Part shown: positions 9,236-18,993 of the stretch, piece after piece
How positions within the stretch are numbered: the first letter of the stretch is position 1
Layout of the letters: every line of letters begins with the position of its first letter
The notes under the pieces: generated by a model
Seen by the model: the letters and a program-made list of their open reading frames with translations, nothing else
Told to the model about the DNA's origin: nothing
Databases searched by the model: none
DNA from: Mucilaginibacter terrigena
Lineage (GTDB): Bacteria > Bacteroidota > Bacteroidia > Sphingobacteriales > Sphingobacteriaceae
Length of the DNA stretch: 64,000 nucleotides
Assembly (NCBI RefSeq): GCF_004168255.1
Contig: NZ_SEWG01000002.1
Location: 434,001 to 498,000 of the forward strand
Direction: 5' to 3'
Made by a program: the position numbers and the translations under genes

Positions 9236-9241
9236 TAACAA

Positions 9242-10561
9242 CTACCCGTGCTTTTTCTTCATGTTCATTTTGGCTTTGGTGCCCGAACTATAGTTGTAGG
9301 TTTTTGAATTTTCCGGTTTCTTTTCGTGGAAGGCTTCGCCCGGCACATATTGATTTGGGTCTGTTTTCACAGGTTTCTTTTTCGCCTCTTTTTCGGCCTC
9401 TTTCGCCCTCCGGTCTTTATCTATCACCAGTTCATCAGGCAGGTCGGCTTTTTGCATTTTTTGGCCGGTAGCCTGCTCAATGCGGCGTACCTGGTCAAGT
9501 TCAAGGTCGGTAGCAAAGGTTAAAGCCAGGGTTTCATCCCCGGCATCTACATTATGGTTTTCGATATGCCTGATGTAAACATCTTTATCAGCCGGCAGGT
9601 CAAGATGAATGATAAAAGGGATACCTGTAACGTCGATCTCATCCGTCCCTTCATTGGCAACTATCAGTACGCGCAGGCTGCTATCTGCATTAAACTCTCC
9701 AATATCATTAATCTTATTATATTCGAATGATAGCGGGTTTAAAGTAGTTACCGCATTACGCAAACGGTTTTGCAGGCTCTTGTAAACAGTTTCGGCAGTA
9801 AGGCGCGTATTGGTAAAAACAACCGTTTTGGTAAACAGCTCCTCATCATACAAAAACAGATTAAGCAGGTTTAGCTTGGTGCCAAAGTTGGGCACATGGT
9901 AAAGCATCTGCGGGTGTACGGGTAATTGCTGTTCGGGCATTTCCTCCACCTCAATGGTGGCGGGCAATTGCATAAACGGCGCTATCATTTTATCAAGCCT
10001 TTCGTGCATTACCTCGGTAAATACCAGGTGCTGGGCTTTGCCTATGCTGTTAGCCAGTTCAACCACAGGTAGTTGCAGGCCTTTCTTAATAATTAGCTGC
10101 GCATCGTCCACAGCAAAAAAATCGACTTTGTTAAGGTTTAAGCCAAGCTTCAGGTAAATAGCGCGCGCCCTGTCGGGGGTAGCCACCACAATGTCCGATC
10201 CATCTGCAAGGTCATCCATGTTTTGCTCGCTGGTTTGCCCGGCGTGCAGGCTTACTATCCGGATAGTTTTATTCCTGTTCAAACGGTCAAACTGTGCCAG
10301 TATCTCAAACACCTTTTCCTGGTCGGGGGCCAGTATCAAAGCTTTTGGTACGCCATCGGCGCTATGCTTAAACCGGTTTAGGGTAGCTAACACCAAAACA
10401 GTGGTTTTACCGCATTCTTCGGGACCAATGGCAATAACATCCTGCCCGCCAATAATACGGTTAAGCGTTTTTAGCTGTATTTCCTTCGGGTTATCAAACC
10501 CTGCTTCGGTAACCGATTTTATGAGTTGCTTATTCAGCTTAAATTTTTCTGCCCAGGCCAT
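9242..10561 (-). CDS. DEAD-box helicase-like protein with degenerate motifs
   Basis: A 439-residue protein with the two-RecA layout of an RhlE/DEAD-box RNA helicase. The Q-motif area (GFDNPKEIQ) and a usable P-loop (GPEECGKT, 46-53) are present, as is VVFTNTR of motif IV. Other motifs are eroded: VDDAQ stands in place of DEAD (151-155), FTE replaces SAT, NEGTDEIDVTGI replaces the ATDVAARGLD box, and HIENHNVDAG stands where HRxGRxGR belongs. The tail (about 375-439) is rich in Lys and Glu, as in RNA-binding extensions. It may bind nucleotide and RNA but is unlikely to unwind by the standard mechanism. It could be a structural ribosome-assembly factor. A TATCTTTG box lies on the minus strand at 10581-10588. 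Confidence 0.85.
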   Translation of the reverse strand: MAWAEKFKLNKQLIKSVTEAGFDNPKEIQLKTLNRIIGGQDVIAIGPEECGKTTVLVLATLNRFKHSADGVPKALILAPDQEKVFEILAQFDRLNRNKTIRIVSLHAGQTSEQNMDDLADGSDIVVATPDRARAIYLKLGLNLNKVDFFAVDDAQLIIKKGLQLPVVELANSIGKAQHLVFTEVMHERLDKMIAPFMQLPATIEVEEMPEQQLPVHPQMLYHVPNFGTKLNLLNLFLYDEELFTKTVVFTNTRLTAETVYKSLQNRLRNAVTTLNPLSFEYNKINDIGEFNADSSLRVLIVANEGTDEIDVTGIPFIIHLDLPADKDVYIRHIENHNVDAGDETLALTFATDLELDQVRRIEQATGQKMQKADLPDELVIDKDRRAKEAEKEAKKKPVKTDPNQYVPGEAFHEKKPENSKTYNYSSGTKAKMNMKKKHG

Positions 10562-10708
10562 TTCAAAATTATCAAGAGCGCAAAGATACCAAAACCATCC
10601 CGCTTTTGTGGTAAGGGGCCAAACCTCAAATTAGACACCCGTTTTACATTTAATATTTTTAATTTAGTTTACCTGCCAACCCTGGTATGCCCGTAACCAA
10701 TTAAAAAC

Positions 10709-12694
10709 ATGCTCAGATCGCTCCTTATATCCATCCTCACCGTTATTGCTGCAAATTGTTTTGCTGCGCCGGTGCAACAATTATACTCGCCCGATAGAAG
10801 TATCCGGCTGGATATCAGTATGGCTGCTGGGCTTACCTATACTGTATCTGCAGATGGTGTTAACCTTATTTTGCCATCTGTAATTGATATGGAACTGCTT
10901 GGCGGTCAAAAATTGTCGGGCGGTATGAGGGTTAAGAACATTAGCCGCCGCTCGGTTAATGAGGTGATAACAGCCGCCATTCCCGATAAGCGCAGGCTGA
11001 TCCCCGATGTTTATAACGAGCTGACCTTACAGTTTAAAAATGGCTTTAGCGTTGTCTTCAGGGCTTATAACGATGGAGCGGCGTACCGCATTTTAACCGG
11101 GTTTAAAAATGATATTACGATAAAGCAGGAAACAGCAAGGTATAGCTTCCCGGCAGGGGCACATGCTTATGCCCCAATTATCCAAAAGCGCGAGGGGCAG
11201 GACATTTACCACACCAGTTTTGAAGAGCTGTATCCTTACGGGGCGCTGGACAGCCTTTCGGCGGATAGCTTTATGTACTCGCCGGTACTTATCTCACCCA
11301 GAGATAATTATAAGATAGGCCTCACAGAATCTGACCTTGACGATTACCCCGGCATGTTCCTGCGGGGTGATAACAGCGCGGCGCTAACGGCAAGCTTTGC
11401 CCCGTACCCGCTAACAGAAAGGGTACAGCCCGGCGATTATCCGCAGAAGGTGGTAGCACAGCGGGCAAATTACCTTGCCAAAACAAAGGGCACTCGCAGC
11501 TTTCCGTGGCGGGTAATGATCATAGCCCGGCAGGATAAAGAACTGCCCGGCAACGACCTGGTTTACCGGCTGGCATCGCCATCAAAAATAAAAGATACCT
11601 CGTGGATCCATCCGGGGCAAAGCACCGATGAATGGATCATTGATATCAACCTTTTCAACGTGCCGTTTAAGGCAGGGCTAAATACCGCGTCGTACAAGTA
11701 TTACATCGATTTTGCCAAACGCTTCGGTTTCGAGCGGATAATGATGGATGCAGGCTGGAGCGATAACAACGACTTGTTTAAGATAAACCCCGCTATAAAT
11801 ATGGATACCCTTGCCGCCTACGCCAAAAAGCAGGGCGTTAAGTTAAGCATGTGGACGCTATCCATGACGCTGGACCGCCAGTTGGACAGCGCCCTAAAGC
11901 AGTTCCAAAAATGGGGCGTGGATTTTATCATGACGGATTTTATCGACCGCGACGACCAGCAGGTGGTTAACTTTTATAAACGCATTACCCAGGCCTGCGC
12001 CGATGCTCATATCATGATCATGTTCCATGGCGCTTACCCGCCAAAAGGCTTTAACCGCACCTATCCAAACAACATTACCCGCGAGGGTGTGCTGGGCAGC
12101 GAGTACAATATCTGGTCTAACAAACCCACGCCCGCGCATAACCTTACGCTGCCCTTTACCCGCATGCTGGCCGGGCCTATGGACTACGAGCCGGGATTGC
12201 TCAATAATGCCGCGCAGGGGCGGTTTATACAGCAAAAAGGCAACCCCATGAGCCAGGGCACCCGCAGCAACCAACTGGCTATGTTTGTGGTGTACGATAA
12301 CCCGCTGCAGATCTTTTCGGGCAACCCGTCGCAGGGCTACCTGGAGCCAAAGTTTATGGAACTGCTGGGCAGCCTGCCCACCGTTTGGGACGAAACCATC
12401 ATCCTTGATGCTAAAGTAGCCGGCTACATTGTAACCGCCCGCAAAAAGGGTAATCAGTGGTTTATTGCAGGTATGACAAACCAGGCCAGGGATATCACCC
12501 TCGATCTTGGTTTTTTAGGCGATGCGGGTTACGACGCGGTTACTTGTACCGATGGCGCTAACGCCGATCATTATGGGTCGGATTACCGTATTGGCACTAA
12601 ACAGATCACCAAAAAAGATAAACTGCCCATACACATGGCGCCCGGTGGCGGCTTTTTAATTAAACTGACCAGTAGAGAGCGGCATACTTATTAG
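10709..12694 (+). CDS. glycoside hydrolase family 97, retaining alpha-galactosidase type
   Basis: Exported glycosidase of 661 residues with a cleavable signal peptide ending CFAA. It has the N-terminal beta-sandwich, central (beta/alpha)8 barrel and C-terminal domain of GH97. In the barrel, Asp410 (IMTDFID) and Glu465 (VLGSEYNIW) are 55 residues apart, the same spacing as the nucleophile and acid/base (Asp415, Glu470) remembered for the retaining GH97 alpha-galactosidase of Bacteroides thetaiotaomicron. This favours the retaining branch rather than SusB-like inverting alpha-glucosidases. It is the first gene of a seven-gene sugar operon. No SusC/SusD pair is nearby. Calcium ligation and exact substrate cannot be read here. 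Confidence 0.88.
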   Translation: MLRSLLISILTVIAANCFAAPVQQLYSPDRSIRLDISMAAGLTYTVSADGVNLILPSVIDMELLGGQKLSGGMRVKNISRRSVNEVITAAIPDKRRLIPDVYNELTLQFKNGFSVVFRAYNDGAAYRILTGFKNDITIKQETARYSFPAGAHAYAPIIQKREGQDIYHTSFEELYPYGALDSLSADSFMYSPVLISPRDNYKIGLTESDLDDYPGMFLRGDNSAALTASFAPYPLTERVQPGDYPQKVVAQRANYLAKTKGTRSFPWRVMIIARQDKELPGNDLVYRLASPSKIKDTSWIHPGQSTDEWIIDINLFNVPFKAGLNTASYKYYIDFAKRFGFERIMMDAGWSDNNDLFKINPAINMDTLAAYAKKQGVKLSMWTLSMTLDRQLDSALKQFQKWGVDFIMTDFIDRDDQQVVNFYKRITQACADAHIMIMFHGAYPPKGFNRTYPNNITREGVLGSEYNIWSNKPTPAHNLTLPFTRMLAGPMDYEPGLLNNAAQGRFIQQKGNPMSQGTRSNQLAMFVVYDNPLQIFSGNPSQGYLEPKFMELLGSLPTVWDETIILDAKVAGYIVTARKKGNQWFIAGMTNQARDITLDLGFLGDAGYDAVTCTDGANADHYGSDYRIGTKQITKKDKLPIHMAPGGGFLIKLTSRERHTY

Positions 12695-12741
12695 GATCAG
12701 TAAAAAGATATTTACTACTTTTAACCGTTAAACCTACAATT

Positions 12742-13905
12742 ATGAGAAAGCTTTTCCTATTAACAGGGGTGCTTGGCATCCTTGGCCTCGCTGCGCGTGC
12801 GCAGCAAAAGTTTAATGGTTTGGATGTTGGCTTAAATAACATCTACCGTACATCCGACGCTATCAGCCGGTCCATCAGCCCCGAAAATTTTAACGGTGAA
12901 AAGGGCAAGGGCGGCATGGCTACCACGGGTACAGGCGCCGCCGCCTCGCGAGACCTGGGCCCAACCTGGAAGGTAAGCCCGAGCGTTATCATCAAAAAAC
13001 ACACCACCTATACGGTTGCCGAAATTAACGGCGAAGGTGCTATACAGCACATCTGGATGACACCTACCGGTAACTGGCGCAACTCTATCATCCGTTTTTA
13101 CTGGGACGATGAAACAACCCCCTCGGTCGAGTCGCCGGTTGGCGATTTCTTTTGCATGGGCTGGGGCAAATATGCGCCGGTAACCTCGCTGGCCGTAGTG
13201 GTAAACCCCGGCAGCGCCTTTAACTGTTACTGGCCAATGCCTTTCCGCAAAAAATGCCGCATCACCATGGAAAATATTGACGACCAGGATATGGTGCTGT
13301 ACTACCAGGTTGATTACACACTGACCAAGGTGCCCGAAGACGCGGCATATTTTCATGCCCAGTTCAGGCGCATAAACCCGTTACCGTATAAAAAAGATTA
13401 CGTTTTGGTCGACAGCATACAGGGCAAAGGCCAGTATGTGGGTACTTATATGGCCTATGGATCGAACAAGAACGGCTGGTGGGGCGAGGGCGAGATCAAG
13501 TTTTTTATGGATGGCGATACCAAATATCCAACCATCATAGGTACCGGTACTGAGGATTACTTCTGCGGATCGTATGATTTTGATACCCGTAAAAAGCGCC
13601 CCGATGGCAGTGAAGGCACAGAGTACACCGAGTTTAGCGGCCCTTACACAGGCTTGCCCCAGGTTATCCGCGGCGACGGGCATTATAATGTGGCACAGCG
13701 CTTTGGCCTGTACCGCTGGCACATCACCGACCCGATACGCTTCGAGAAGAATTTGAAGGTGACCATACAGGCCCTGGGATGGCGTAGCGGCGGCAGGTAC
13801 CTGCCTTTGCAGGATGATATCGCTTCGGTAGTTTTTTGGTACCAAACCGGCCAGCACAGGCCGTTCCCAAAACTGCCATCAAAAGACGAGTTGGAGATAA
13901 ATTAA
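12742..13905 (+). CDS. DUF2961 / GH172 family glycosidase
   Basis: Exported protein of 387 residues with a signal peptide (ends ARAQQ). The sequence follows the DUF2961 family, now GH172, whose characterised members cleave alpha-D-fructofuranosides or D-arabinofuranosides. Recognisable blocks are IQHIWMTPTGNWRNSIIRFYWD, the acidic GEGEIKFFMDGD and GTGTEDYFCGSYDF; the glutamates of the last two blocks are the likely catalytic pair. It lies 47 bp after the GH97 gene and 5 bp before the dehydratase, so the three share a transcript. A D-arabinofuranosidase role would fit the sugar-acid enzymes downstream. Confidence 0.88.
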   Translation: MRKLFLLTGVLGILGLAARAQQKFNGLDVGLNNIYRTSDAISRSISPENFNGEKGKGGMATTGTGAAASRDLGPTWKVSPSVIIKKHTTYTVAEINGEGAIQHIWMTPTGNWRNSIIRFYWDDETTPSVESPVGDFFCMGWGKYAPVTSLAVVVNPGSAFNCYWPMPFRKKCRITMENIDDQDMVLYYQVDYTLTKVPEDAAYFHAQFRRINPLPYKKDYVLVDSIQGKGQYVGTYMAYGSNKNGWWGEGEIKFFMDGDTKYPTIIGTGTEDYFCGSYDFDTRKKRPDGSEGTEYTEFSGPYTGLPQVIRGDGHYNVAQRFGLYRWHITDPIRFEKNLKVTIQALGWRSGGRYLPLQDDIASVVFWYQTGQHRPFPKLPSKDELEIN

Positions 13906-13910
13906 TATAA

Positions 13911-15554
13911 ATGAACACCAAAGTACTGCAGATCCATCCCGGCGATAACATCACCGTTGCCCTCACCAACCTGCCAAAGGGTACGGTTTTGGGCGATGTT
14001 ACATTATTGGACGACATTCCTGCCAAACACAAATTTGCCAACAAGGATTTTGCACCCGGCGATAAGGTGACGATGTATGGCGTGCTGGTAGGCAAGGCCA
14101 CCGCCGCTATACCCAGAGGCGGGCTGGTATCTGTAAAAAATGTAATGCACGCGGCCGGCAGCTACGAATTGCACCAGCGCAACACCCAGTGGGATGTACC
14201 CGATGTTTCCGCATGGGCAGACAGGACCTTCATGGGTTACCACCGCGCGGATGGCTCGGTAGGTACAGGTAATTTCTGGCTGATAGTGCCGCTGGTGTTT
14301 TGCGAAAATAAAAACGTGCAAACCATCCACACCGTGCTGCAAAAGGAGCTGGGTTACTATTACGATAACTCCATCGACCTGCAGCGGCAGGTGAGCGAGA
14401 TGGCATCGGCTTACAAAAGCGGTAGTTTTAATGGCGATGCAGGTGCAGGGCTATCCGCAGATAACAAACCCGCCGCGCCCGAAAGGCTGTTCCCCAATAT
14501 CGACGGAATTAAATTTTTGAACCATACCATGGGCTGCGCCGGTACCCGCGAGGATACCCGCGGACTTTGCGGCTTATTGGCTGGTTATATTACGCACCCC
14601 AATGTTGCGGGTGCTACGGTGTTAAGCCTTGGCTGCCAAAATGCGCAGATAAAAATTTTACAGGAAGAAATTGATAAGCGCGATGCAGCCTTCAGCAAGC
14701 CGATGGTGATACTGGAACAGCAGGATGTTGGTACCGAAGAAGAATTTTTGCGCCGTGCGCTAAAGCAAACCTTTGCAGGCCTGGTAAAAGCCAATGATAC
14801 GACACGCCAACCCGCGCCGCTTAATAAACTTTGCGTAGGGTTGGAGTGTGGCGGCTCGGATGGGTTTTCGGGACTGTCGGCTAACCCCGCCTTGGGACTA
14901 ATGTCTGACATACTGGTGGCTTTGGGCGGCAGTGTTATTCTGTCAGAGTTCCCGGAGCTTTGCGGGGTTGAACAGGGCCTTAGCGACCGCTGCATAACCG
15001 ATGAGGTTGCCCAACGGTTTATGGGGCTGATGACTGCCTATGCCGATAAGGCGCGGTCGGTAGGGTCGGGGTTCGAATCTAACCCATCGGCAGGTAATGT
15101 TCGCGACGGCCTGATAACCGATGCCATGAAATCGGCAGGGGCTGCGCGCAAGGGCGGCAACTCACCCATAACAGATGTGCTCGACTATCCGGAAAAGGTA
15201 ACAAAACCCGGCCTAAACCTGCTTTGTACCCCCGGCAGCGATGTAGAATCAACCACGGCCGAAGTAGGCTCGGGTGCAAACATCGTGGTGTTTACAACTG
15301 GCCTGGGTACGCCCACCGGCAACCCGGTGGCCCCGGTGTTAAAGGTATCTACCAATACCGCCCTGTTTAACAAGATGAGCGATATTATCGATATCAATGC
15401 GGGCACTATTATCGATGGTACCGAAACCCTGCAGCAAATGGCCGGGCGCATGCTTAACCATGTCATTGAAGTGGCCAGCGGCAATATAAAAGCCAAAGCC
15501 GATACAGCAGATCATAACGATTTTATACCCTGGAAACGGGGCATTTCACTATAA
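13911..15554 (+). CDS. UxaA family (altronate-type) dehydratase
   Basis: Cytoplasmic sugar-acid dehydratase of 547 residues: an N-terminal SAF domain (about 1-85, starting IHPGDNITVAL) and the GD_AH_C catalytic region (about 115-545) with TMGCAGTREDTRG, SLGCQNAQI, LECGGSDGFSGLSANPA and the late STTAEVGSGANIVVFTTG. The family removes water from aldonic acids to give 2-keto-3-deoxy acids. Besides altronate, some members are known to act on D-arabinonate, L-galactonate and L-fuconate in non-phosphorylative pathways. The company of a FucP-like permease, an SDR and an FAH-family enzyme points to that group. The gaps on both sides are only 3-5 bp. Confidence 0.87.
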   Translation: MNTKVLQIHPGDNITVALTNLPKGTVLGDVTLLDDIPAKHKFANKDFAPGDKVTMYGVLVGKATAAIPRGGLVSVKNVMHAAGSYELHQRNTQWDVPDVSAWADRTFMGYHRADGSVGTGNFWLIVPLVFCENKNVQTIHTVLQKELGYYYDNSIDLQRQVSEMASAYKSGSFNGDAGAGLSADNKPAAPERLFPNIDGIKFLNHTMGCAGTREDTRGLCGLLAGYITHPNVAGATVLSLGCQNAQIKILQEEIDKRDAAFSKPMVILEQQDVGTEEEFLRRALKQTFAGLVKANDTTRQPAPLNKLCVGLECGGSDGFSGLSANPALGLMSDILVALGGSVILSEFPELCGVEQGLSDRCITDEVAQRFMGLMTAYADKARSVGSGFESNPSAGNVRDGLITDAMKSAGAARKGGNSPITDVLDYPEKVTKPGLNLLCTPGSDVESTTAEVGSGANIVVFTTGLGTPTGNPVAPVLKVSTNTALFNKMSDIIDINAGTIIDGTETLQQMAGRMLNHVIEVASGNIKAKADTADHNDFIPWKRGISL

Positions 15555-15557
15555 GCT

Positions 15558-16415
15558 ATGAGCATAAAATTATACAAAACCACAAAAGGTATCCTGTTGC
15601 AGCGTAATAACGAGTTTTACACGATAAATCAGCAATGGGACAGCCTCATCAACCGCGATGGGTTGGAAAGCTACCTGCAAACCATGATACCCAACGCAAG
15701 GCGCATAGATGACGAAGGAGCCTGGCTTACCGAAGGCATTATCTTACCGCCCATAGGCGAGCAGGAAGTTTGGGCCGCCGGGGTAACCTACCTGCAAAGT
15801 CGCGATGCCCGTATGGAAGAATCGGAGACCGCCGCCAGCCTGTACGATATGGTTTACGATGCCGTACGGCCCGAGCTGTTCTTTAAATCCGTGGCGTCCA
15901 GGGTTTCCGGGCATTTAAAGGAAGTTTATATCCGCAAGGATTCTACCTGGGATGTACCCGAGCCGGAGCTTACCCTGTTTGTAAATGCCAGCGGTAACAT
16001 CCAGGGGTACACCATAGGTAACGATATGAGCTCGCGCAGCATAGAGGGGGAGAACGCCCTGTACCTGCCGCAGGCTAAGATTTATGAAAAGAGCGCCGCC
16101 CTTGGCCCATGCCTGTATGTAAGCGAAACGCCCATCCCGAAGGAATCGGCCATAAAAATGACCATCAGGCGGGATGGGGCGGAAGCCTTTAAGGACGAGA
16201 CAACGGTATCGCGGATAAAGCGCTCGTTTACCGAACTTACAGGGTTTTTGTTTGCCGAAACTGACTTCCCCGAGGGCTGTTTCCTGATGACGGGCACCTG
16301 CCTGGTACCCCCGCACACCTTTACCCTGCAGGAAGGCGACGTGGTAGAAATAAGCATAGATAACATTGGCACCATGGTAAACACCATCGCCATCAATCCA
16401 AAACATAAAAAATAG
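15558..16415 (+). CDS. fumarylacetoacetate hydrolase (FAH) family enzyme
   Basis: Cytoplasmic enzyme of 285 residues with the C-terminal FAH fold. Seen are the metal ligand pattern PELFFKS...EPELTLFV, GYTIGNDMSSRSIEGEN and a late GTCLVPP. In sugar-acid pathways this fold serves either as 2-keto-3-deoxy-D-arabinonate dehydratase, giving 2-oxoglutarate semialdehyde, or as 2,4-diketo-3-deoxy-L-fuconate hydrolase, giving pyruvate and lactate. The position 3 bp after a UxaA-type dehydratase supports one of these. The sequence alone does not decide which. No dedicated 2-keto-3-deoxy-acid 4-dehydrogenase is seen in the operon, which slightly favours the dehydratase role. Confidence 0.86.
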   Translation: MSIKLYKTTKGILLQRNNEFYTINQQWDSLINRDGLESYLQTMIPNARRIDDEGAWLTEGIILPPIGEQEVWAAGVTYLQSRDARMEESETAASLYDMVYDAVRPELFFKSVASRVSGHLKEVYIRKDSTWDVPEPELTLFVNASGNIQGYTIGNDMSSRSIEGENALYLPQAKIYEKSAALGPCLYVSETPIPKESAIKMTIRRDGAEAFKDETTVSRIKRSFTELTGFLFAETDFPEGCFLMTGTCLVPPHTFTLQEGDVVEISIDNIGTMVNTIAINPKHKK

Positions 16416-16418
16416 GTT

Positions 16419-17660
16419 ATGAAGCAATTGAAAAATTTATTGTTTGCGCTGCCCGTTGTGGTTATTTGCTCGTGCCAGCAAAATGCTAAGAAGGAGCAGG
16501 CAAACACAGTAGATACCTCGGCATCGGCAGCAAAAGGTACTTTTGGTTACGATCTTGCCTTCCTGCAAAAGCACGATAGCGTTATCGTACTCAAAAGCAG
16601 CGACGGCAAAGCGCAGATCATCGTGTCGCCAAAATATCAGGCAAAGGTGTTCACCTCAACTGCCAACGGGCAAAGCGGCCGCAGTTTTGGCTGGGTAAAC
16701 TATAAAACCTTTGATGCCAAACCCGACGAGCATATGAACGCCTTTGGCGGCGAAGACCGCCTGTGGCTGGGCCCCGAGGGCGGCAAATTCTCGCTTTACT
16801 TTAAGCCCGGCACCAAAATGGAATTTGCCAACTGGCATACCCCGCCCGCTATCGATAACGAAAGCTGGCAACTGGTATCAAAAAGCAGCGACGAAGTAAC
16901 CATGAGCAAAACCACCGAAATGCTCAACTACGCCAATACGCTATTAAAAATAAAGCTGGACAGGATAGTGAAATTGTTTCATCGCGATGATATCCAGAAA
17001 ATGCTGGGTATTAATGCGGAGTATAATGTAGCCGCTGTGGGTTTTACAACCACCAACATTATCACTAACAATGGCGATAAGGGCTGGGATAAAACCACCG
17101 GTGCACCTTGTCTTTGGAACCTGGACATGTTTTCGCCGTCAGAGAAAACGGTGATTGTGGTACCTTACCATGACAACGCCACCGGCAAGGTGGCCACTAC
17201 CGATTACTTCGGCCAGATCCCACCTGACAGGGTTAAATACGATAAAGGCATTTTGCTTTTTAAGGCCGACGGCAAAAGTCGCGGTAAGCTGGGCGTGCCG
17301 CCAAACCGTGCCAAAACCATGGCCGGCAGCTACGACCCGCAAAACAAGGTGCTTACCATTACCCTGTACGATGTGGATAGTAAAGGCACTTACCTTAACC
17401 AGGAGTGGACACCGGATAAACCGCCTTTTATTGGCGATGCGGTTAACGCCTACAACGACGGGCCGCTGGCAACAGGCGGGCAAATGGGGCCATTCTACGA
17501 GATCGAGAGTGTTTCGCCGGCCGCGTTTTTAAAGCCGGGCGAAAAGCTGGTACATGCGCACAGTGTTTTCCATTTCACCGGCGATGAAGCGCAATTGAAC
17601 GACATTGCAGTAAAAACGCTCGGAATATCATTGAAGGATATACAAGCTGCGTTTAAATAA
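16419..17660 (+). CDS. DUF6786-like lipoprotein, possibly mutarotase-fold
   Basis: A 413-residue lipoprotein (lipobox VICSC, Cys19), so anchored in the envelope. I recall a Bacteroidota family under the name DUF6786 with this pattern; the label is from memory. The body looks all-beta and has blocks such as AFGGEDRLWLGPEGGKFSLY and TGGQMGPFYEIES, reminiscent of the aldose-mutarotase superfamily (carbohydrate-binding beta-sandwich). Placed between the FAH gene and the permease in the operon, it may bind or epimerise the released sugar in the periplasm. No catalytic residues can be assigned with confidence. Confidence 0.75.
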   Translation: MKQLKNLLFALPVVVICSCQQNAKKEQANTVDTSASAAKGTFGYDLAFLQKHDSVIVLKSSDGKAQIIVSPKYQAKVFTSTANGQSGRSFGWVNYKTFDAKPDEHMNAFGGEDRLWLGPEGGKFSLYFKPGTKMEFANWHTPPAIDNESWQLVSKSSDEVTMSKTTEMLNYANTLLKIKLDRIVKLFHRDDIQKMLGINAEYNVAAVGFTTTNIITNNGDKGWDKTTGAPCLWNLDMFSPSEKTVIVVPYHDNATGKVATTDYFGQIPPDRVKYDKGILLFKADGKSRGKLGVPPNRAKTMAGSYDPQNKVLTITLYDVDSKGTYLNQEWTPDKPPFIGDAVNAYNDGPLATGGQMGPFYEIESVSPAAFLKPGEKLVHAHSVFHFTGDEAQLNDIAVKTLGISLKDIQAAFK

Positions 17661-17705
17661 TTTATATTGAGCCGACCAAATTCCTGAATTTTAAAACTTG
17701 CATAA

Positions 17706-18983
17706 ATGTCAAAAGACAAAAGCTTAGCTGCAGTAGCGCTTATCACCTCCCTGTTTTTTATATGGGGTTTTGCACTTAACCTTAACCCGATATTAATCCC
17801 GCACTTAAAAAAAGCCTGCCAGCTAACGGATTTTCAATCATCGCTGATTGATTCTGCATCGTACATAGCTTACTTTTTGTTGCCCATACCTGCGGCGCAG
17901 TTCATGAAAAAGTACGGGTATAAAGGCGGTATCATATTGGGCCTATTGCTGTTTTCGGTAGGGGCAATGCTGTTTTATCCCGCTGCCGCTGTACGTAACT
18001 ATGCTTTCTTTTTAGGGGCGTTGTTTGTGGTGTTTTCGGGCATGGCGTTTTTAGAAACAGCTGCAAACCCTTTAATTACCTTAATAGGCGACCCGAAAGG
18101 ATCAGCCATACGCATTAACCTCGCGCAATCTTTCAATGGCTTTGCAGCCGTTTCGGCAACTACATTTGGCGGTATGTTCATCCTCTCGGGCAAAACTTTA
18201 AGCGCGGCCGAAGAGAAAGCCATGTCGCCCGAGCAGTTGAACCAATATTTAAACCACGAGGCATCTGCCGTACAGATTCCGTTTGTGGTGATCAGCATCG
18301 CCGTTTTTTTGGTTGCGATAATGGTTTGGCGCACTACCTTCCCAAAAATTAAAGAAGAAAGTACTGTTGACCAGGCAGAGGAAGGCAGGCCATTAGGTGT
18401 GCGGATACTTGAACTAACAAAAGATAAGCATCTGATGTCGGGCGTACTGGCAGAGTTTTTTTATGTTGGCGCGCAGGCCTGTGTAAGCAGTTTCTTCATC
18501 CGCTTTAGCGAGCGGGTTGCAGGCTTTGCCGAAAAACCGGCTTCGTACAATTTATCAATTGCCTTTGGTATGTTTATGGCCGGCAGGTTCCTCGGGACTT
18601 TATTAATGAAGTTTTTTAACCCGGTTAAATTACTGGTTACTTACGCCATCATCAATATTATACTGATAGGTGCCGCGGTTACCTTAAAAGGCCCGACAGC
18701 GGTATATACTTTAATGGGTGTATGGTTCTTTATGTCTATCATGTTCCCAACTATATTCTCGTTAAGCATCCGCGACCTGGGGTCTAAAACAAAATTAGGC
18801 TCATCGCTGGTTATCATGGGTATTGTAGGCGGCGCGGTGCTGCCACCAATAATGGGCAGGATCTCTGACGCGTCAAACATCCAGCTATCATACCTGGTGC
18901 CGGGCGTTTGCTTTATAGGGATACTTTGGTTTGCGCTGAAGAACCTTAAGGTGAAGAAAGTGGAAATGGTTGCAGGGCATTAA
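17706..18983 (+). CDS. FucP-like sugar:proton symporter (MFS)
   Basis: Inner-membrane major facilitator of 425 residues with about 12 hydrophobic segments. The opening LFFIWGFALNLNPILIPHLKKAC, the ETAANPLITLIGDP block in TM4-5 and NLAQSFNG are characteristic of FucP and its L-fucose/glucose/galactose relatives; these helices contain the acidic and Asn residues used for proton coupling and sugar binding. It should import the monosaccharide set free by the GH97/GH172 enzymes. The presence of an MFS symporter without SusCD suggests a small sugar crossing the outer membrane by other means. Confidence 0.9.
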   Translation: MSKDKSLAAVALITSLFFIWGFALNLNPILIPHLKKACQLTDFQSSLIDSASYIAYFLLPIPAAQFMKKYGYKGGIILGLLLFSVGAMLFYPAAAVRNYAFFLGALFVVFSGMAFLETAANPLITLIGDPKGSAIRINLAQSFNGFAAVSATTFGGMFILSGKTLSAAEEKAMSPEQLNQYLNHEASAVQIPFVVISIAVFLVAIMVWRTTFPKIKEESTVDQAEEGRPLGVRILELTKDKHLMSGVLAEFFYVGAQACVSSFFIRFSERVAGFAEKPASYNLSIAFGMFMAGRFLGTLLMKFFNPVKLLVTYAIINIILIGAAVTLKGPTAVYTLMGVWFFMSIMFPTIFSLSIRDLGSKTKLGSSLVIMGIVGGAVLPPIMGRISDASNIQLSYLVPGVCFIGILWFALKNLKVKKVEMVAGH

Positions 18984-18993
18984 TAAATAAGTC

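Larger units (their letters stand above)
8704..9241. other. 538-bp intergenic region with palindromes
   Basis: No convincing gene. It holds AGTGTCCCACT at 8722-8732, a dyad AGGGTGTCCCA / TGGGACACCCT at 8875-8885 and 8908-8918 containing a doubled GAATGGGACA, then a G/C-rich nested palindrome at 9129-9235. A 96-codon frame crosses this palindrome but has no family-like content. Confidence 0.7.

Noticed and set aside
9003..9293. 96-codon frame across the G/C-rich palindrome
   Set aside because: Crosses a non-coding repeat and runs into the 3' end of the opposite gene; composition is repeat-driven.
11894..12274. Antisense frame inside the GH97 gene
   Set aside because: Overlaps conserved catalytic sequence of the sense gene; no ribosome site or family pattern.
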